NCBI GenBank assembly: GCA_030272155.1
Contig: CP126191.1
Span: 7,214,501 to 7,278,500 of the forward strand
From: Tetradesmus obliquus
Taxonomy: Eukaryota > Chlorophyta > Chlorophyceae > Sphaeropleales > Scenedesmaceae
DNA: 64,000 nt
Direction: 5' to 3'
Shown: one piece after another, positions 58,501 to 64,000 of the stretch
How the letters are laid out: the number at the start of each line of letters is the position of its first letter
Position numbering within the stretch: position 1 is the first letter of the stretch
The notes under the pieces: generated by a model
The model's database searches: none
What the model was told of the DNA's origin: nothing
What the model saw: only the letters and a program-made list of their open reading frames with translations
Made by a program: the position numbers and the translations under genes

Positions 58501-61064
58501 CGCTCCCTGCTCCTGTCCCGGTACGGCTCCCGGTCTATGCTCCTGTCTCTGGCTGCCTCGCGTTCCCTGCTTCTTTCGCGCTTAGTACCGCGCTGCTGCT
58601 GCTGCCGCTGCTGCTTGTCTACAGAGCTGATGCTGCCTACTGTCTGCAGCATTGCGCTGCTGCCCCTGGCTGCGCGCTTCTCAGCTGAGCTGACAGCACC
58701 AGCAGCAGCACTGCGGCTAGGCCTGCTGCCATCTGCTGCCTGCCGGTCAGACTCCGAGACTGCTGCAGCAGCAGCTGCTGCTGTGGTATCGCCTGCACTG
58801 CTGGTGCGTGCAAGCCTGCTGACTTGTCGCTTTGGCTGCTCCTGCGACTGCTGCTGCTCACCCTTGGACCTCACATCACTGCTGGCTCGAGCAAGCGGGG
58901 GCTTCGCTGCTGCCGGCTCAGGCGAGCGCTCCCTAGTGCTGCCGCCCTTGTCGCTCCTGCCAGCCCTGTCACGCCGGTCCCTGCCGCGCTCCCTGCTCTT
59001 GGACCTGCTGCGGCTGCGGCTGCTGCTCCTGCTGCGGTGCCGCTGCTGCTGCTTGAGCTGCCTGCTGCCGGTGCGCTCCGGGCTGCGGCTGCGGCCCCTG
59101 CTCCTGCTGCGCCCCGCAGGACTCACGCTGTACTTGTAGCGCCCGCTGCTGCTGCGCCAGTCGGTGCTGCGCAGCGGGCTGCGGCTGCGGCGCCGCCTGT
59201 AGCTGCTGTAGCGGCTGCGCCCGCCCCCGCCTGCTGGGCTGTAGGAGCGCGAGCGCGAGCGTGAGCGGTAGCCCCTGCCCCTGTCCCTGTCTCTGGTCTT
59301 GTCTCTGCTGTCCCGGGAAGCCTGCCACTGGCTGTAGTAGCGGCCGCTGCTGCGCTCTGCCCCCCTGCTGCTGCTGCGGCGGCGCGTGCTGTAGCGCCGC
59401 CCTGAGCGGCTGCTGCTGCGTGACGATGAGCGCGAGGAGGAGCGACTCCTGCAAGCAGCGGATGAACACATGAAGGGTGAAAGAGTGTGTGCTGTCTCTT
59501 TCGGCAGACAACTGGTTGAGTGCAGCCGGCTTTGTGCATGTCGGGCATGCAATAGTCGCCCAATCAACAGGGTGGGCTAGTTGTTAGTGCTGACAAACAT
59601 CGTGAAGTGCAGCATGACGGGGAGCAGGCCTCAACACGTGCCTGACAGCATCACTGCTGACATGACAGCAGCACAGCGCCGGCTGCGCTCAGCTCACCTA
59701 GGGTCGCGGCCCCTGCTGCGGCTCCTGCTGCTGCCAGTGCTGTCACTGCGACGCCGGCCCCTGCTGCTGCTCCTGCGCCTGCCACGCTGCTCAGAAGCCT
59801 GCTGCTGCTGCTGCTGCTGCTGCTGCGCCTTGGCTGCTGCCGCCGCTGCCGCCATCGCCGTTGCAGCTGCTACTGCCAGCGCTGCCGCTGACCTCGCTCC
59901 AGGCGACGCCAGCCCTGCAGCTGCTGCCAGTGCTGGTGACCCTGGGATGGGGATGGTCAGGGGCGCAGTGGGGGCGCGGATTGCACTGCTGGGCGCAGCT
60001 GCAGGTGCCAAGGCAGGCATCCTGAGGGGTGCCAATGTGCTGCCAGCTGCAGCTGCGTCAGACGGCGCAGCAGCAAGTGTTGCTGCAGGCACTGCATCCA
60101 AAGCAGCCGCAGGCACCACTAGGGGTGCGGGTGTGGCTGCCACTGGCAATGATGCCGGTGCTGCGGCAGGGCTCTCTGCAGCAGGCGTTGCAGCAGCTGC
60201 CTGAGGGGCCGCCATGTCACGCGGTGCGCCGCCGATGTTGCTGAAGGTGGCTGCTGCTGCAGCCGACAGCGGCCGCACCTTGCTTGGTGCAGCAATCTTG
60301 AACGCTGACACCTTGCTGCCGCTGCCAGGGCTGCCTGCTGCTGCTGGCTTGACCGCACTGCCGGGGCCCAGCCGTGACAGCCCAGGGCCCGCAGCTGCCC
60401 GCCCCATGCTGCTGCTGCTGTCGCCCTGCTGCTTGCCTGCAGTGGATGCTGCTGCTGCTGCTGCCTGACTGCGCGCATCCCTTGCGCTTACCGATGGTGC
60501 GCTGGCTAGCTCGCCAGGCTCGATTGATGACATGGTGCGCAGGATCTCACCACTCTCGTATGAGGCCGCGCCCAGCAGGGCACGCCTGGCAGCCGGGCCT
60601 GCAGCAGCAGCTGCGCCTGGCCTGGCTGCATCGCCACGCACGGGACTGGGCACTGGGCTGGGGCCCGCAGACGATGCAGGCTGCGGCATGTCCTTCATCT
60701 CAGCGAAGGGTGATACCACTGGCAGGCCTGCCGCCACGCTGCCTGCCGCCTGCTGCTGCGGGTGTGCTGTATGTGACGCTGCTGCTGGAGATAGAATCGT
60801 GTGAGCTGCAGGAGGACGCATGGCCCCTGCTGCTGCTGCTGCTGCTGCTGTGATGGATCGTGCTGACTCCATCCGCAGCAGCTCTCCCTCCTCCACTGAG
60901 GGGGCTCCTGCAAGCCCACTGGCCAGCCACTGCATCAGGTGCGGGGCAGGCCTGCTGGGGCTGGCCACGCCATGCTGCTGCTCCTGTGACACCTTGGCAG
61001 CAGCAGCTGTAGCTGCGGCCAGCATGGCAGCCGCCACGCCATCAGCTGGTGCCTGGCCATCCAT
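55516..61064 (-). CDS. RS-rich nuclear protein with AF4/CW-like helical C-terminal region
   Basis: The model has three exons: 61064-59698, 59448-57151 and 56911-55516. They give 5061 nt (1686 aa), in phase. An in-frame non-ATG stretch lies before ATG 61064, so an upstream exon is possible. Residues 1 to about 440 are Ala/Pro-rich. About 445-860 is a long RS domain (SRSRS, then RDRSRDRSRDRE blocks), as in splicing or transcription factors. Near 875-918 is a conserved-looking island, SFTNPMYCPNPPP then GFVHDRYGNKWD. Residues about 1200-1686 form helices broken by Ala/Gly runs: MKYLEWAHSFAG, SEAANTVRSCAKLAKQQM, LDYAFTAVRLLAEKLEAVAS, FNTTLRNLTLN, and a last pair ending IARQAADAIMNLVEVHG. That order resembles the C-terminal region of plant CW-type zinc-finger proteins and the AF4 C-terminal homology domain. 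No CW finger is seen. The likeness is judged by eye and is weak. Confidence 0.65.
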
Positions 61065-62535
61065 ATGGCTTGCCCTGGGGCAGGGCGCCTTGCTGGCGGT
61101 CGCTGCTGCGGCGCACAACCGCAGCGTTGCAGCTGCGGGTGGGCCACGCTGCTGTCACTGCTGCGTCATGCTGATGTTGAGACCAACAGCACCTTGCAGG
61201 AAAGTGTCAATTGCATACAAGTTTGAGGTTTAGGTATCTCAGGTTGGCAGCAAGCAAACATGGCTAAGCATATGACAGCATGGAACCTGCCTGCAGGCAG
61301 GCAGTTGCAAGCGTTGGTTGGTGATGTGCAGGTCCAAGGGAATCCCTGTGCTGTTGGGCACTCCCAGACACGTAAGATAACAGAAAACCAGTCACATGAA
61401 AGCCCCTGCTGGCTGAATGAAACTAAAGGCACCGGTTGCCTACCTGCTATCTGCCCAAGAAACTTGCTACTGCTGCTGCGCATGCAGCATCAACGTGCCG
61501 CCACTGCTGAAACAAGTTTAATCTTCTTGTTTACAGAGGCTGGTAGCATGACTCTTGGAGGCTTCCAGCAAGCGAGATGGCCGTGGGCCTGTGTTCGTGC
61601 AGCTCGTTGCTGGATCTTACGGTCAAGTGGCTCATAAAAAGCGTCCCCTTTTTCAATTAAGAGCGCTTAGGTCTGAGGGTTATGTATCTACCTGCCAGGC
61701 AAACGTCCAGCGACCAGAACATCGCTGCACCCCAGGGGTTCGCCCCCAGCAGGCAGGCAGCAGCAGCACTGATGAAGATGATGGTGGAGTTGGCGCCAGC
61801 CGGCTAGGTATCACATGAAGCGCACCACTTGTCTGGTAGAATCTATTACACCTTCAAAACACTGCCTGGCAGACGGGGATCGAAATCCAGCTGCCAAGGT
61901 TTGACTACATCAGGCCACAACAGCACCATGACCTTGCACAGTAAGGCCACTGGGTATTCACCTAGCCAAAAAATTGTGAGTGGGAGGTAAGACCCCCAGC
62001 AAAACTCCCGTGCAGTACGGTACTCTGAAACACCACAGGCCTGCTACTAGCACCTAACACATCTGTCCAGACCTCAAGCCAAGGTCCCCAGCACTGTGCC
62101 TCTGAAGTAAATACACAGTGGACGAATCCAGAACAAACAGCACACCAGTACAAGCGATAATCCACCAAGCAATACTGTAGACCAGCTGGCAGCACTTGCG
62201 CCAGGGCAGCTGCAAGCACGCTGTCGCAAAACATAACACGAACGCAACATAACGACAAAACAGCAGTGCAAACGTGATCAAGCCAAGCAAATTGGGTCAT
62301 ACGCCGGCCCACATGCAACAAGCACTCAGGAAGCAAAATATTTTGAAACGGCGCCAAAATTGTCTGTAGGATACATACAGCAGCTCGTTATTCCTCTCCC
62401 ATCTCTCAGTCAGGGCATTCACTTGCAGAACCACAGCCGTCACTGTACAGGCCTCACAGCCGAGACCCTTCATGCAAAGGATACACTCCACTGCTCCGCA
62501 CACATCACTGCTGCCACCGCTGCTGAAAGACTTGC
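61065..62535. other. Intergenic: promoter side of the RS protein, 3' of the ABC1-like kinase
   Basis: About 1.5 kb between two minus-strand genes. The composition is AT-richer than the coding DNA. No exon chain, RNA gene or repeat was recognised. Confidence 0.5.
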
Positions 62536-63750
62536 TCACTGCCCTGCGCCTGCTGCCGCTGGCCGCTCCTGGCTCCCAAAGGCGAACTTGATCACGCGCG
62601 CCGCAAAGCGCTGCGTGAGCTGCCTGCCCACCTCCTGCATCAGGTCGGAGGCGCCCGGCTGCTGCGCCAGCTGCTGCAGCTGCGGCGTGAAGGCGCCTAG
62701 CGAGCCCTGCACGCTGGCCAGCAGCCCGCTCACGTCAGCCGGCGTCAGCAGGCCAAAGGGACCCGAGCCCTGCGGCAGCTGCAGCAGCAGGCACACAGCA
62801 GCCGCAGGAGGCATCCGGTGAGTGTTGTGCTTTCAGCACGAACAGCGCGAACAGAGTGGCAGGCGTGGCTGGGATGCGAGAGGTGAAAAACCACTACATT
62901 CCGACACACAACAAGATGCGCATTCCACCTGAAAGCCACTGTCAGCCGTACGCAACGCGCCGCTCGCGTAGCAACCTGCTCAATGCAGCAATTTAACTTT
63001 CCCACTCACCTGTAGGGCTGCTGGCGGACTGCTGCCTGCCGCGCCGTCCATGCTGCTGCTGCTGCTGTCGGTCCGCAGCCGCGCCGCTATGGTGTCCATA
63101 AGCAGTGCTGCGCGCGCCCGCGCCTCCATTTCTGTGGGCTGCACAGGCACCAGCCTGTTGGCCAGCTCAGTGCTGTTGAAGCTGCAGCACCAATAAACAT
63201 AGCAGGAGTGCAGCACAACCAAGCCGATCAGCAACTGCCAGCGCGCGTTACACAACAGGTGCACCAGCCAACTGTATTGAGAACTGCCTAAATCAGCGAG
63301 GCTTAGTCTGGCATACTCTGGTACGCTGTTGTTGCATACACACGTGGAGTTGTGTTGCACGATGTGCGCCGCGTACCCTGTCAAGTCAGCAGCCTCCCTT
63401 CCTCTCGCCAAAATCTTGCAGCAATAACAGACAGATGGTAATAGGGCTGACCGCACCCATAGGACTCATCCGCCAGTGACCACCACAACACTGCTCACAA
63501 AGGCGGCTAGCGCACGCACACATGATAAACACGCAGCGGCGCACCTCCTGGCTATCCTGTCGCGCGCGTCTGCCGCTGCCGCCGCGTCCAGCATGCGCGC
63601 CAGCTCCACCGCCAGCTTGGCGCGCACGCCCGCCGCGTTCTCGCTGAGCAGCCAGGTGGCCAGCATCCACAGCTGCCCCGCGTCAAAGTCCTGGCTCTTG
63701 CTGCCCTCACGCATCAGGTTCTCCAGCCGGTTCCAGCGCAGCTGGTTGTC
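62536..63750 (-). CDS. ABC1/UbiB-like (ABC1K) atypical kinase, C-terminal part
   Basis: Three exons are visible: 63750-63545, 63181-63010 and 62769-62536. They give 612 nt (203 codons plus stop), in phase. The gene continues past the window edge, so the kinase core is missing. The first exon (QLRWNRLENLMREGSKSQDF, then LLSENAAGVRAKLAVELARM) matches the C-terminal helical region of plastid ABC1K proteins, where an RLENL motif recurs. The next exon carries FNSTELANRLVPVQPTEMEA. The last is amphipathic with QEVGRQLTQRFAARVIKFAFG. ABC1K proteins act on plastoglobule and thylakoid prenyl-lipid (quinone, tocopherol) metabolism. The exact subfamily cannot be told without the core. The intron after 63750 opens with (CAG)15 on the plus strand. 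Confidence 0.68.
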
Positions 63751-63752
63751 CT

Positions 63753-63753
<1 letters not shown>

Positions 63754-63798
<45 letters not shown>
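63754..63798. repeat. (CAG)15 microsatellite at an intron 3' end
   Basis: Fifteen perfect CAG units (CTG in the sense direction) end at the acceptor of the kinase exon 63750-63545. Confidence 0.95.
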
Positions 63799-63801
<3 letters not shown>

Positions 63802-64000
63802 TGAGCACATGCAGAACATGTAGGCGACAGCCTCTGTGCAATGCTGCTCTTGAGTTACCATCAGTGGCTGATATAGCGAATCCCAAAACCAAAGCATACA
63901 TCCATGACCTTGTTTGCCGCAAGCCTTGCCGCACCAGCCATGTGCCCGCTGCCCATGCGGGCACCAACCTTGACAACCCATTTCCTCTTTCTACGAAGAC
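63799..64000. other. Probable intron of the kinase gene, cut by the window edge
   Basis: The last 200 bases show no in-phase exon for the kinase. A minus frame is open but reads Cys/Trp/Gly-rich and unlike the family. It is most likely intron. Confidence 0.45.

Overview
The window is nuclear DNA of a green alga. The genes are split by many short GT-AG introns. The DNA is GC-rich and saturated with CAG/CTG triplets, which give poly-Gln, poly-Ala and poly-Ser runs. The proteins include plastid-type and plant-type families: an ABC1-like kinase, a YbeY-HAD fusion and a plant-type mitochondrial uS17. The style suggests a chlorophyte such as Sphaeropleales/Scenedesmaceae, but that is a guess. I see no bacterial operons, CRISPR array, tRNA, rRNA or intact transposon.

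Layout. At 1.5-20 kb three genes lie in tandem on the minus strand: TIM21 (mitochondrial import), a very large CHD chromatin remodeller (25 exons, 2162 aa) and an AUH-type enoyl-CoA hydratase. A divergent promoter separates the last from a plus-strand coiled-coil/RING protein (20.5-24.3 kb). The minus strand at 25.7-32.4 kb carries a secreted TIM-barrel glycosidase-like protein, an unresolved segment and an orphan signal-anchored protein. The last of these is divergent from a plus-strand LRR protein (32.7-35.4 kb). An isochorismatase-family hydrolase (minus) shares a 293-bp divergent promoter with a plastid-type YbeY-HAD fusion (plus). A secreted GH5 cellulase, a plastid-type membrane protein and uS17m follow on the plus strand. 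The right end is minus-strand: MOCS3/UBA4, a 1686-aa RS-rich protein with an AF4/CW-like helical tail, and the 3' part of an ABC1-like kinase cut by the window edge.

Exon models were built by hand. For twelve of them the summed exon length is an exact multiple of three and every junction keeps phase, which is strong internal support. Functional links are loose, as usual in a eukaryotic genome. TIM21, AUH and uS17m are mitochondrial; YbeY-HAD, the kinase and the membrane protein are plastid candidates; CHD and the RS protein are nuclear; GH5 and the glycosidase-like protein are secreted.

The most interesting signals are a textbook PCNA-interaction (PIP) box at the extreme C-terminus of the CHD remodeller, low-complexity insertions inside conserved folds (the CHD motor, the MOCS3 rhodanese domain), intron ends built from CAG (5') and CTG (3') triplets that could pair, a 44-bp intronic minisatellite, and several lineage-specific proteins I cannot name.
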